In this document: in pieces, positions 23,177 through 34,330 of the stretch
Layout of the letters: each line of letters begins with the position of its first letter
Position numbering within the stretch: the stretch's first letter is position 1
Origin: Ryuthela nishihirai
Taxonomy: Eukaryota; Arthropoda; Arachnida; Araneae; Heptathelidae
NCBI GenBank assembly: GCA_038380435.1
Contig: JAWZYU010000013.1
Span: 15,761,901 to 15,825,900 of the forward strand
DNA length: 64,000 nt
Direction: 5' to 3'
Notes under the pieces: model-generated
Told to the model about the DNA's origin: nothing
The model's input: the letters and a program-made list of their open reading frames with translations, nothing else
Database searches by the model: none
Made by a program: the position numbers and the translations under genes

Positions 23177-24172
23177 CAAGGTCGTTCGCATGAAAAGTGG
23201 ATAAGCTCTATATCTGGTAAATGAACTGAGTGACCTTTGTACCTCACAAAGGGAATCGAGTCGGCATAGCCGATATTTGCCACTGATTCTGATGTGATGA
23301 GTCAACATCAGAATCAACACCAGAAGTAGTGGCAAGAATCAATTTGAAAGCGATGAACGATGTGTGGATTCCAGACAAACCCTTCATTGTAGCATCCAAA
23401 GTTGAACAATGCACGATAATTGACGTTTTAATTTGACTTGCAGGATCCGCTGTTCAGGGATGTATTTGAAGGGGAGGTTTGGAGTCTTCTTCAACTTCTC
23501 AATGTGTGCGTTTAACTTTTTTTTTTTTGCTTTTGAACATTTAGCAACTATTAAGCATTGACAGAAAATATACCACAGGTTTTTATTTGCTTCTTGGTCG
23601 TTTTTTTTTTTTTTAATATTTGCTTATTGATTACCTATGTTTCAATCATTTGAAAAATCCCCTCCCCCAAACATATTTTTAAAATACACTACTTCCGCTG
23701 TTGATTGAGTTTTCTGGACCGTGGTGGCACCATCAGCTGCCATCGATATTGTGAAACTCTAGATCATTTGAAGGCAGACATTAGAGCCGAATGCCCAGGA
23801 CTTTTCAGTCAGGAGGTTGGTTTGTTGCAGGACAATGTTGCCTAACTGCCTAAGTAATAATAACAACATTAAACAGTTATGGTTGGGAATGCCTGGAACA
23901 TCCTGCCTGCATTCCTTCTGTTAGATTTTCGCATTCATAGACGTATAAAAAACACCATGAAAAGATGGAAATTGAAGTCAGACGAAGAGGTAGAGTGAAT
24001 TTTCATTTCCATTTCCTCATGCAATAGCCAAAGTTTATCTGCAAAAGAGGATATCATGTTGCTAATTTCATGTTGGAACAAATATCTCAATAGCCATGAC
24101 GAATTTGAATAGATCAATAAATTATTTTCGCTTCATTTCTGACTTATCCACTTTTCATTGGAACGGCCTTTT
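23177..24172 (+). pseudogene. Mariner-type transposase relic with terminal inverted repeats
   Basis: Ends AAGGTCGTTCGCATGAAAAG and AAGGCCGTTCCAATGAAAAG (reverse complement) next to TA. The interior at 23.65-24.12 kb reads as broken mariner transposase: FLDRGGTIS, then RYCETL-like, PGLFSQEVGLLQDNVA (second catalytic Asp in QDN), GWECLEHPA, SDEEVE, and WNKYLNSHDEF near the end. Several stops and shifts; the region around the third Asp has decayed. Confidence 0.75.
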
Positions 24173-24567
24173 TATACATTATTAAATGCTAACTGACTAT
24201 GCCTTTGAGCTGATCGCTGACTTTGTCCTACGTGCAAATGTTAGTTCTTTATGGACTTTGTACCTTTTAGTTATTTTTATCAACGAGTTATTTTTTTCAT
24301 TTTGTCGACTGTATTTATTCAATTTTTTTCTTTGTTGTTGTTTTAAGAGATAAATGAAAAATTGGTTTTCGATTGATTAGATATTAATTAAATATTACGT
24401 TTTGCATTTTCCGAATCATCCATTAGTCCGAATTTCCACCGTCAGAGGTCGCTAAAGTTGTGAAATGACGAACTTTACTCTCTTTGAAAACGAGCATTTG
24501 ATATTCACCAGAGAAGACATCTTTTTTCTTTTAATTTTATTTCTAGTTATGACTCCGCCCTGATCAA
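24173..24567. other. Unassigned AT-rich stretch
   Basis: Nothing recognised. Confidence 0.5.
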
Positions 24568-24665
24568 AGTCAGGGCGGGGATTAGCAGATATATATTTCA
24601 ATGCTGCCAGAGTTGGGACTCGAACCTGCAGATTACGAGCCTGGCGCGCTACCGATTTAGCAAAT
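24568..24665 (-). mobile_element. SINE-A tRNA-head fragment
   Basis: GGGACTCGAACC (B box), GATTACGAGCCTGGCGCGCTA (anticodon arm and A box) in minus orientation. Confidence 0.8.
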
Positions 24666-24874
24666 GCCCTTCCCTGACTGACGGCGGTCGATAGGTCATT
24701 GGCCCATGAGAACTCTCGAAGCGTCAACTGCGCATCTCAGAAGTCTTCCCGTTGCCACTCATATGTTACCTCATTAATAAATTCGGACTCTGCCGATGAC
24801 GTTTTTAAATATGCATCGATATAAATACCTGCAAGATCTACAAAATCTTCGACAGGCCTTTTGGCACTCCAGCC

Positions 24875-25209
24875 CAGTGGCGCACTCAGGATTTAATCTT
24901 GGGGGGAGCCGAGGGGACCTCTGGCCCTGGCTCGGGCAAACGAAGTAGCGCTCGGTCTGCCCGAGCACTACTTCGTCCACCTTGTGTTCACAGCGACCGT
25001 AATTCCAGAGAGATATAAGTGTATTCCCACCTTATGTGATCGCTAATTCATAAGTAGTATAGAAATAGAAGACACGACACAACATAAATATAAAAAATGA
25101 ATTTTAATTAGGAAAAGATTTTTGGAAAATTTTCTAGTGTTTTCTTTTTCTTTGGGGGTGACAGGGCCTCTTGACCCCCCCCCCCCCCCCCCCTCTGGGT
25201 GCGTCACTG
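24875..25209. mobile_element. hAT-type MITE
   Basis: Ends CAGTGGCGCACTCAG and (reverse complement) CAGTGACGCACCCAG. Flanks CTCCAGCC (24867-24874) and CTTCAGCC (25210-25217). Poly-G and poly-C blocks lie inside the ends. Confidence 0.85.
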
Positions 25210-25249
25210 CTTCAGCCAATGCCGAAAAATAGTCCCTTCCTTTCTTTCT

Positions 25250-25608
25250 TGCGGTAGGGGTTGGCTCAGTCGGCAGCGTGTCAGTCTCGTAATGGTTGAG
25301 TCCCAACTATGTGTTGTGATTTATCTTCACTAACTTCTTCTCGCAGTGAAAAAGGAAAAGGACACCGATGGGATTGGAAAGGCCGCCGTCCGTCGGATGG
25401 GACGTTCAGTCTTGGCCCCGTGTGCCGGAGAGCCACCCTGTTAACCTTAAAGAACACGCTGCATGGCCTCGAGAAGAGGCTTCCATCTGTCTCCTAAAAG
25501 CTATCCAGTGAACCCATTTCCTCCAACCTTCTCTGAGTCCTTGGGGCTCTTGTGACCTGCCCTTTTAGCCCATTTTGTAGAAAAAAGTGCCGCTCAGAGG
25601 TTAAACAA
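25250..25608 (+). mobile_element. SINE-A, near full length
   Basis: Head GGCTCAGTCGGCAGCGTGTC, shortened B-box region, central TCGGATGGGACGTTCAG, tail GTGCCGCTCAGAGG. Confidence 0.85.
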
Positions 25609-26106
25609 TCCTTAGCTAATTTTTAGCAAATCTTTTTGAAAAATAGAAATATTATTTTAAAATCAGATTAATAAAAAAGTCAGAAGTATCTTTAAGATCT
25701 TAACATTCGGGCACTCAACATCTTGGCCTCGCTTGAATTTCGCAATGCGCCAGCTGCAAGATCAGCTTTCCTCTTATCGAATTCACTGGTGAACCTCAGC
25801 GACTTACTCGCAATGAAAAGAGATGCAGCTTAAAAGCAGAATTCCACTGAAGCGTCCACATAAGGCAGCTTGCAAGATACTTGTGATTCAGATTACTTCA
25901 GGTTAGGCAGGCTTCGAACTAGGAGTTAAGGAATAAATGCAAAAAAATATATAGTTCGAGAATTTTTTTTAAAGACCGTTGAAACGGAGAGAAATTTTTT
26001 TTTACTGCAACGGCGATCCTATCACTTGGCCTCTTCATCTATTTTTTTCCCTTCTCGATCCTCCCCCCCCCCCCCCCCCCCCCCCCGCTTAATCCTTTTT
26101 CTAGGT
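25609..26106. other. Unassigned stretch
   Basis: AT-rich with a C-run of about 25 at 26062-26087. Nothing else. Confidence 0.5.
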
Positions 26107-26540
26107 CCGTTGGGTAGGTTGTTTTACCTCTGAGCGGCACTTTTTTACACACAAATAGGATAAATGGCCAGGTCACAAGGACCCCAAAGACTCAGAGAAG
26201 GCTGGAGAGAGGACCCACTGGAACAGCTGTTGGGAGAGAGATGGTAGCCTCCCGTCAAGACCATCCAGCTTGTTCTTCAACCTGCACAGAGAATGGCTCT
26301 CTCGCACACGGAGCCACGACTCAACGTCCCATCCGACGGACGGCGACCTTTCCAAGCTCATCGGTGTCCCCTACTGACCGCGGACAGGGCGGGAATTTTT
26401 GCGGAAAATCTCAACGCTGCAGCGTGACGAGACTGACACGCTGCCGACTCTCTATTTCTATACTACTTATTCCCCGACAGGACTCGAACTTGGGAACTTC
26501 AGATTACGAGCGTAGCGCTCTACTCGACTAGCCCTGTTCT
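26107..26540 (-). mobile_element. SINE-A with an insertion near the head
   Basis: All blocks present in minus orientation. Extra sequence at about 26420-26470 separates the B-box region from the GCGGAGATAAATC block. Confidence 0.83.
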
Positions 26541-26954
26541 GCTAAGGTTAATGACCTTCATACTGGCCTTTCATTGAAGCAGCATCGTTCGAAGGCTATT
26601 TGCTTATACGCAAGGAAGAGGCAAAGTGACTCATCATAAAAATACTTTTATTGATCGTTCAAACGAATTTTCATGACAGAAATTGAAAAATAATCTCTAA
26701 CCTAATATAGGAAATTATCAAATTTACCCGGCGTTCCTTGGGTTCTGAAATAAATTGCATTTATTCTTTCAAAAAAATATGTATGCTTTATGAAAATGAT
26801 TTTACTTTCGGAAAAATTTGTGTTGGAAAGAAATTTGATCAAATATCACATATAGCCTCTTTGTAGACAATAAAGATGAGTCAAGGCTCGATTTTTGGAG
26901 CCCGATTTGAGAGAAATTGTCTCTGATTCATAAGATATATATATATACACATTT
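26541..26954. other. Unassigned AT-rich stretch
   Basis: Nothing recognised. Confidence 0.5.
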
Positions 26955-27019
26955 GTATCAGAATAATATGACCACCTACCACAGTATATGCATGGTAGGT
27001 GGTCATATTATTCTGATAC
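26955..27019. repeat. Perfect 27-bp palindrome, 11-nt loop
   Basis: Arms 26955-26981 and 26993-27019 are exact reverse complements (core AATATGACCACCTACC). The outer flanks nearly pair for about 12 bp more. The arm resembles the ends of the Tc1-like relic at 57.2-58.3 kb, so this may be two joined terminal repeats. Confidence 0.92.
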
Positions 27020-27159
27020 GATTGTGTATATACAGAAATACCTATTGTCAATCAATCTGTAATATTTCGTGAGAAAATTTTATTTATTTTTTTTTATTTT
27101 TATTTGTTTATTTATTTATTTATTTATTTATTTTTTTTTTTTTTGGGGGGGGGGGGGGT

Positions 27160-27330
27160 ACATCCCTGGCTGTGCTTAGCTATTGATCAAAGGGAACCGG
27201 GTTCGAGCCCGGATAGAGCATGAATATTTTCCCTGTGTTTCCTTTCGGTTGAGATCTCGCCTTGGCGTATTATACTGATAGTTTCCTGTCAGACCTCTGT
27301 GGCAAGCAGCTGCTTGCGGTATGTTTATTT
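27160..27330 (+). mobile_element. SINE-B, old
   Basis: B box GGGTTCGAGCCC, then TTGAGATCTCGCC, then TTTCCTGTCAGACCTCTGTG and AAGCAGCTGCTT. A TTTA-rich and G-rich simple stretch lies just before it (27080-27160). Confidence 0.82.
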
Positions 27331-27621
27331 TTTAATTGTTATTGAATCATCCGAATTAAAATTTATGAATTCTTGGTTAACACATCCTGTCAGTATATCA
27401 ATGTTTTAAAAATTATCTTGGGCCAGATAAAAGTATCTCACTGTCCATACGTTTAACATTACCGGTTTATACTCTGTTCCAGCTACGTTGAGATCTAACA
27501 TAAACTGCATGACATAAGGATCCTTTCCTAGTATCAGTGCGCATGGAAGCAACAAATATTGGTCGCACTTTTAAACGCATCATAAGCATGTGAACATAAA
27601 ACACAGTACCAGAGATGTACG
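27331..27621. other. Unassigned stretch
   Basis: Nothing recognised. Confidence 0.5.
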
Positions 27622-28075
27622 GGGCGGGGGTGGCTCAGTCGGTAGCGCGCCAGGCTCGTAATCTGTAGTTCCCAGGTTCGAGTCCCAGCTGGGTCAGCGT
27701 TGAGATTAAAAAAAAAATAATAAATACCCCCTCAAGCAGCTGCTTGCCACAGAGGTCTGACAGGAGCCTGTCAGTTATCTCCGCAAAATTCTCTGCCCTG
27801 CCCACGGTCAGTAGGGGACACCGATGGGCTTGGAAAGGCCGCCGTCCGTCGGATGGGACGTTAAGCCGTGGTCCCGTGTGCGGGAGAGCCATACTCTGTG
27901 CACATCAAAGAACACGCTGGATGGCCTTGACGGGAGGCTACCATCTGTCTCCCAACAGCTGTTCTAGTGGGTCCCCTCCCCCAACCTTCTCTGAGCCTTC
28001 GGGGTCCATGTGACCTGGCCATTTAGTCCATGGTGTGCAAAATAGTGCCGCTAAGAGGTAAAACAACCCAACCCA
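27622..28075 (+). mobile_element. SINE-A, full length, interrupted by SINE-B
   Basis: Complete head to (CAACC) tail. A 5'-truncated minus-strand SINE-B sits at 27706-27774 inside the motif GAGATT|TATCTCC. Confidence 0.9.
27706..27774 (-). mobile_element. SINE-B 3' fragment inserted in SINE-A
   Basis: A-rich tail, CCCCTCAAGCAGCTGCTTGC and GACAGGAGCCTGTC only. No long target duplication, only about 2 bp. Confidence 0.85.
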
Positions 28076-28234
28076 GAGATATACGACCTTGCAATTCCAG
28101 TGGTAATGTAAAAGCTTGTGAAAAAAATATTAAATAAAAAACATATTATCGATGGAAACATTTTAATAAATTTAACTTTACAATGAAAATGTTATTTCAG
28201 TCCGCGATTGTCTGTCAATCGCCATCCTCTAATG

Positions 28235-28434
28235 CAGTGGTTCTCAACCTTTTATGCTTCACGTACCCCCTGGAAATGTGTAACTGGCGAACCCCTTGTA
28301 TAGATAGATAAAACTATAGTTATAATATAATAATGTCAACTTAGCGACTTTGTTACTAGATCTAGCGACCTTTGAGCTCTCACGGCGTACCCCAAAAAAT
28401 TTTACCACATACCCCAAGTTGAGGACCCCTACTG
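28235..28434. mobile_element. hAT-type MITE, short
   Basis: Ends CAGTGGTTCTCAACCT and (reverse complement) CAGTAGGGGTCCTCAACTT, typical hAT ends. No clear target duplication. 200 bp. Confidence 0.7.
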
Positions 28435-28896
28435 CCTACGGTATTGTCACTACTGCTGTTTTGTAAGTCAGCAAGTATATTTTAAAAAATTTGCTCACTT
28501 TAATAAGTAACAAATTACGGCGACTACCACACTTTAGGAACTGCAAGGCCTGAATTTTTCAACTTTCATCTAAATAAATTTTCCTTTATTTCAAAGATAC
28601 GCTTTAATTTGCCATACATAATTTCGTTCCCATGTTATTATATCGTATTGTTCAGTTAATGAAGCTTCGCGTTTGCGAATGGAAAAATCTAAAGCCTTAT
28701 ATATATAATGCTAACCCTAAATTAGGCAAATTAGTGTACAAGTTCATTGATATTAATATTTTATTAAAATTCAAGAGTTTATTTAAGATAAAGAATTCTT
28801 CAAAGTTTTTCCTGATAGTTGTCAAGGTTGCATTTTCGTAACCATTAAATTAATTGCTGTCGCTTACCTGTGCAAAATATCCGACTTGAATCATAC
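28435..28896. other. Unassigned AT-rich stretch
   Basis: Short open frame at 28632-28841, unrecognised. Confidence 0.5.
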
Positions 28897-28904
28897 ACTT
28901 GTAG

Positions 28905-29220
28905 CAGGGACGTATCCCAGAGTAGGGGTATCCCCGAGGGTTCCGACCCCCCCCCCCCAGGCGAAAATCCTGTCTCCTTATACTAAATCTCAAACTTGTC
29001 TAACTGCTTTGAAATCCAAACAGTTGTCTTTGTATAATTTTATTGTAGCCCCATATTTTATGTCCGACATTAAAAATAAATTTAAAAATAACTAACTATA
29101 ATAATCATTTTAACCTTTACAGTTTGATGCAATATTTTAGTAAATGGGAAACCCTACTCTAATGTTATTCTCAGCGCCCCCCTTCCCCTCCCGCGAAACT
29201 AAATCCTGGGTAAGTGTCTG
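28905..29220. mobile_element. hAT-type MITE
   Basis: Exact 8-bp duplication ACTTGTAG at 28897-28904 and 29221-29228. Ends CAGGGACGTATCCCAG and (reverse complement) CAGACACTTACCCAGG. A related piece lies at 32785-33030. Confidence 0.85.
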
Positions 29221-29228
29221 ACTTGTAG

Positions 29229-29679
29229 AGGCACTATTTTCAAAAATTTAAAACTTGACGTATAAGTTACTAAGTAAGTAATTGTAAGCAGCTCTCGTTG
29301 GCTATTCCATTTTCATTGTACACAAATGCGCCATAGATACCATCTTGTCTTCTTTGAGAGTTACTGGTGTTAGTTTCGTATTCCATGTTCAAATTCATGC
29401 ATCTACTGATTGTTAGTATTACGTGCTAATAACATCTAAGTCAAGGCGGTTTAAGTGCATCATCTAGCAACTAAATAAAGTAGATTAAATTTATTTTTAC
29501 TGGCCACTGCTTTGTTGAAACCAATATACAAGAAAAATCTACTCATCAGTTTTATGCGGTCTGATAAGTAGTGACCAAGGTACGAGGTCTTTAGCCAATA
29601 GGCAAAAGAGCTGTTTGTTTACATTAGATGTCAACTTAGGTGAAGCGGAATGTAATATAAATATTGCCATTTTCCAACT
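29229..29679. other. Unassigned stretch
   Basis: Nothing recognised. Confidence 0.5.
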
Positions 29680-30290
29680 TTATCGACCTCTAGCGGGAAA
29701 ATTTCAAACTAACGAAAGATTCGGAAACATGAAAAATAATATTTTATGAGTACAGTTAGTTCCCGACTTACATGGATTCGAGTTACGCTGATTCGTAGAT
29801 ACGCGGTTTCGGTACTTCGACTTACGACTAGCAACGCCATCTATCAAGCGCCACTTTGCACATAATAGATGGCATTCCTCATAAGCTAACGCACAGCTGA
29901 TAGTATCATCGCCATTTTGTTTATTTCTACCTTGAGCGTAAGTTGTATTACGTTGTACTAAATATAAACAAAATAATCGTAAACAAAATATAAACCCTAA
30001 ATATGTCTCAGAAATGTAAAAGTGATTACTAAGCCGTATAAACTGACAGCTGCTGTCAGACCTCTGTGGCCTCTTTTCGTAAGCAGAATTTGTTTATATC
30101 TAATTATTCTTTGAAACGAACATATGTGTCAAAAATACATCGTAGTTAAGGGCCATTCGACTTACGCGGTTTTTCAACTTGTGCAGAAATCTCTTACTGT
30201 ACTTAAAAAACCAAAAGATAATTTTTATATTTATCTCTTGAAACAAAAACGTTGAATATGTAGGGAGACGTTAAAACCTGAGAAGAGGCA
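29680..30290 (+). repeat. Family C interspersed repeat, split by a TA-flanked element
   Basis: Left part 29680-29752 and right part 30200-30290 together match 33960-34160. The join sits at TATTAGTA|CTATCC of the uninterrupted copy. Confidence 0.75.
29753..30199. mobile_element. Pogo/Tigger-like non-autonomous element, TA target
   Basis: Starts CAGTTAGTTCCCGACTTAC and ends AGTCTC..CTTACTG, flanked by TA (29751-29752, 30200-30201). The empty site survives in the related repeat at 34.03 kb, which confirms both borders. The CGACTTACG motif typical of Tigger ends recurs near the right end (30169-30176). A scrap of SINE-B lies inside at 30043-30080. Confidence 0.72.
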
Positions 30291-30297
30291 AAGAGTT

Positions 30298-31075
30298 TGG
30301 TAGTTTTACCTCAAAGTAACACCTTTTTTGCACACAATGGGCTAAATGGCCAGGTCACAAAGATCCCGAGGGCTGAGAAAAGGTTGGGGGAGGGGACCCA
30401 CTAGAACAGCTATTGGGAGAAAATTAGTAGCCTCCCATCAAGGCCATCCAGCGTATTCTTTAACGTGCACAGGGTATGGCTCTCCCGCACACTGATTGGG
30501 TTGGGTTGTTTTACCTCTGAGCGGCACTTTTTTGCACACCTTGGGCTAAATGGCTAGGTCACATGGACCCCGAAGGTTCAGAGGCTGTGGGAGGGGACCC
30601 ACTGGAACAGCTGTTGGGAGACAGATGGTAGCCTCCCGTCAAGGCCATCCAGCGTGTTCTTTAACGTGCACAGAGTATGGCTCTCCCACACACGGAGCCA
30701 TGGCTTAAACGTTCCCATCCGACGGACGGCGGCCTTATCCAAGCCCATCGGTGTCCCCTACTGACCGTGGGCAGGGCGAGGGATTTTGCGGAGATAAATC
30801 TTAACGCTGACCCCAGCTGGGACTCGAACCTGGGAACTACAGATTACGAGCATGGCGCGCTACCGATTGAATCACCCCCGCCCCTCCCCCACACGGAGCC
30901 ACGGCTTGACGTCCCATCTGACGAACGGCGGCTTTTCCCATCGATGTCCCCTGCTGATTGTGACAGGGCGGGGAGTTTTGCGGAGATGAATCTCAACGCT
31001 GGCCCAGCTGGGACTCGAACCAGGGTTCTGCAGATTACGAACCTGGTGTGCTACCGACTGAGCCACCCTCGTCTC
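30298..31075 (-). mobile_element. Old SINE-A copy used as an insertion target
   Basis: 3' half at 30298-30494 and 5' half with head at 30886-31075, split by the younger copy. The halves meet at CTCCCGCACAC / CTCCCCCACAC, a probable target duplication. Confidence 0.82.
30495..30885 (-). mobile_element. SINE-A, full length, inside an older SINE-A
   Basis: Complete from GGGTTGGGTTGTTTTACC to the head, same orientation as its host. Confidence 0.87.
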
Positions 31076-31079
31076 AGAA

Positions 31080-31701
31080 AGGGCAAAAAGGAGTGATAAT
31101 CAAAGCGTAACAATATGTTTTTCCATTATTTGGAAAGGAGCTAGAGGAGCCATTACCATTTGGATCATCGGATATTTCTTATTTCACAAATATCTTCTTA
31201 AAGACTATACTAGAAGCCTCTGTGGGAAGGGGGGTATAGATCATATTATACTCCCCTGCACCATTTATATATTAGAAAATAATCTTATTAAAAGTGCAAA
31301 AATTTATTTGGCAAGAATATTTTCTAATACAGAAACGGTGCAGGGTAAGGTTGCCTCTTTCTGTGATAACTGTATTATCAATGCTTAAGTGGTATCATAA
31401 CAAATAGGAGAAACCTGACAACGACTTTGAGGAAGACGTTTATATGCTTTCAGTGTGAGCGAATTAATCCTACAAAGTGAGTTTAACAATTGTGTATGGC
31501 ATCATCTTCTTCAAACATGTTCCAAGATGCAGGAACCAAGGGTATGGTATGTTTTTCCTAATTACTCTAAGTAGAAATAACACTTATATTGAACGTTTTG
31601 TGTTATTTCTTTAAGTTTCGCGATATTAATAACCCTGTCACAGAATTAGGATACCACTATCACGGAATAAAGAATCCTATCACGGATTTAGAAACCGTCG
31701 T
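31080..31701. other. Unassigned stretch with a foldback
   Basis: Contains the foldback at 31254-31345. Otherwise nothing recognised. Confidence 0.5.
31254..31345. repeat. Foldback, 33-bp imperfect arms
   Basis: Left arm 31254-31286 and right arm 31313-31345 (both end CCCTGCACC in outward reading), four or so mismatches, spacer of 26 nt. Confidence 0.8.
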
Positions 31702-32500
31702 GCGGGGTTTGGCTCAGCCGGTAGCGCCCCTGGCCGTGACCACCGAGATATCTCTCTCGGATATGCTACTGTCTATGCTATCATTGAAATTTATCTCCGT
31801 TGAGGTATTTATTTTTATTATTTATTTAACCCTCACCGTGAGCTCAGTAGGAAAGGGGACACTGATGGGCTTGGAAAGGCCGCCGTCCGTCGGATGGGAC
31901 GTTAAGCCGCAGCTCCTTATGCTGGTGTGTAGGAAGCTTTTCCATACCAGTATCCCTGTACAGGTTAAAAAATATATTGAATGGCACAGATGGGAGACTT
32001 GCCTCTGTTTCCTACCCATTGCGGTCCTTGTGACCTGGGGGCGGGGGTGGCTCAGTCGGTAGCGCGCCAGGCTCGTAATCTGTAGTTCCCAGGTTCGAGT
32101 CCAAGCTGGGTCAGCGTTGAGATTTATCTCCGCAAAATTCCCCGCCCTGCCCACGGTCAGTAGGGGACACCGATGGGCTTGGAAAGGCCGCCGTTCGTCG
32201 GATGGGATGTTAAGCCGTGGCTCCGTGTGCGGGAGAGCCATACCCTGTGCACGTTAAAGAACACGCTGGATGGCCTTGACGGGAGGCTACCATCTGTCTC
32301 CCAACAGCTGTTCCAGTGGGTCCCCTCCCCCAACTTTCTCTGAGCCTACGGGGTCCTTGTGATCTGGCCATTTAGCCCATGGTGTGCAAAAAAGTGCCGC
32401 TCAGAGGTAAAACAACCCAACCCAACAACCGTTGTGACCTGACCATTTACTCCATTGTGTGCTCAAAAATGCAGCTCAGTGGTAAAACAACCCATCCCTG
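31702..32500 (+). mobile_element. Old SINE-A copy used as an insertion target
   Basis: Diverged head GGCTCAGCCGGTAGCGCCCC at 31702, central block at 31855-31915, tail at 32442-32500. Interrupted by the copy at 32038-32431 and by an AT-rich insert near 31808-31832. Confidence 0.82.
32038..32431 (+). mobile_element. SINE-A, full length, inside an older SINE-A
   Basis: 394 bp, the best-preserved copy. 10-bp target duplication TTGTGACCTG at 32028-32037 and 32432-32441, which lies in the host SINE's own conserved tail. Confidence 0.93.
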
Positions 32501-32784
32501 CCTTAACCACCAGTTCTGCCAGTGACTCTACAAGGATTTAAAGAAATGGGGAAGCATTATTTTAAATTGATGTGGGATCACGGAGGGCGAGCTTAGTGTA
32601 TCAGCAAAAACAATAACTCCGAGAGCAACAACACATCGCCTCTCAGTGAGACATATTGATAGGTTCTTGAAGATGTGGAGTTATAACTTCCCCTCCCCAC
32701 ACACACAATATTGAGGGATTAAATATCATGTTTTCTAGAGCAATCCCCTAAATAATCAGAGAAATATGTCAAAAACTCCCCCAA

Positions 32785-33030
32785 TGGACAAGGATTACCA
32801 GGGGGAGGGTCAAGGGGATCTACTCTCTCCCCTCGAACTCTACCAGTTTTGAAATCCGAAATAGGCATCTTTATATAATTTATTTTAGCCCCATGTCATA
32901 TGATTGACATTAAAAGTAGATTAAAAAATAAACAACTATAAAATTTTATTCCATGTACAATTATGGATTATCATTTTAATCTTTTCCTGTCCAGTGGAGT
33001 GTTTTAGTAACTTCAAAATTGGGACCTACC
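32785..33030. mobile_element. Fragment related to the MITE at 28905
   Basis: Shares interior blocks (TTTGAAATCC, TTAGCCCCAT, GACATTAAAA, AACAACTATA) with 28905-29220. No termini found. Confidence 0.65.
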
Positions 33031-33104
33031 ATTGGACTCGAACATGTTAAAAACCATTCAGTTTTCTGGATATTCCACTGTCGTTGCTGACGAATATAGA
33101 TTGG

Positions 33105-33712
33105 GTCGTTTTACCTCTGAACAGCAGCATTTGGACACGCAATTGCCTGATTAACTAGATTATAAAGATTCCAAGCGTTCACGCAGGATATGGGAAGGGA
33201 ACCCACTGAACAGCTGATAGAAGACAAATGGAAACCTCTCGTCAAGGCATTAAAGCATGGTTTTAACATGCATGTAGTCAATTCAACGCCATCCCGTGGC
33301 CGAGTGGTTAGCGCGCTTAGCTACTGATCTAAGGGACCTGGGTTTGAGTCGGTTCGAGCCCAGGGTAAGGCATGGATGTTCGTGTTGTTTTTCTACTGAG
33401 TTTCCGCCATCCTTTCAGACCTTCTACTGTGGCATATAAACTAACAGGCTCCTGTCAGACCTCTGTGGCAAGCAGCTGTTTGAGGGTTTTTTTTTTTGTT
33501 TGTTTGTTGTTGTAGGCTCTCCTGCACAGAGAACCAAGGCTTAATGCCTCATCCAACGGACGACATCCTTTCCATGTCCATCGGCGTCACTTTTCTCACC
33601 GAGATAAGAGCAGGGGTTGGCGGAGAAAATATCAATGCAGACACAGGGAGACTCGAACCTAAGAACAATGATATTACGAGCCTAACATGCTACCGACTCT
33701 GAGCCAACCCCT
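33105..33712 (-). mobile_element. Old SINE-A split by SINE-B
   Basis: Tail half 33105-33283 and head half 33520-33712 of a diverged minus copy, separated by the SINE-B at 33284-33505. Confidence 0.78.
33284..33505 (+). mobile_element. SINE-B, full length, doubled B box
   Basis: Head GTGGCCGAGTGGTTAGCGCG, then a local duplication giving GGGTTTGAGTCGGTTCGAGCCC, i.e. two B-box-like motifs side by side. Palindromic 3' block and T-rich tail follow. Confidence 0.88.
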
Positions 33713-33759
33713 ATTCCTCTTGCGAATACAAAATGTTCGTTTTCAAAGAAATATATTAG

Positions 33760-34160
33760 TATTAATATTAAAATATTAATATTTCATTAGTATTTATTTA
33801 AAGGCAATTTTTATCTTTTAAAACAAAAGGTTGCGTTTTCCATTGCCCTGGGAGTAAGATTGCTAATCGCTGATGCCAGTGTGAACCCCTTGACCATCGC
33901 TCTGCCATCCGAGGTCATATTTAGAGCATTTACAGATATTTAACAAGAGAGCTTACAATTTTAGCTCCCTCTAAAGGTCGGTGGAAATTAAAACTATTGG
34001 GAGAATCGAAAATAATACGAATCTAATATTTTATTAGTACCTATCCAACCAAAAAGAATTTTTCATTTATGTCTAAAAACAAAAAGTTGAAAATCTGCAG
34101 ATAGACGAACATCAAAATGAAAATAACAGTTCGTTTATCGAAAACGAACTAAAAGAGAAC
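33760..34160 (+). repeat. Family C interspersed repeats (two copies)
   Basis: Two adjacent diverged units (33760-33900 and 33960-34160) sharing TTTATTAGTA, AATTTTTCATTTATC and AAAACAAAAAGTTG. Other copies lie at 29.7/30.2, 37.5 and 37.9 kb. Confidence 0.65.
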
Positions 34161-34330
34161 ATCATCCACTGAAAGGACTTTTAAGAATATAGACCCTTTC
34201 GAAAATTTCGCTGGGAAGAGACAAGATAGATCATTGCATTGTGCCCATCGCCACACTCTCAATGGGAATAATTTTTTCAGCTTTAATTTTACTCTAAAAA
34301 ATAAATACCCCTTAAGCTTGCCTATGGTCA

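Noticed and set aside
32039..32110. Functional tRNA gene at the SINE-A head
   Set aside because: The head lacks a paired acceptor stem and continues into the SINE body with its own TSD; the same sequence recurs many times.
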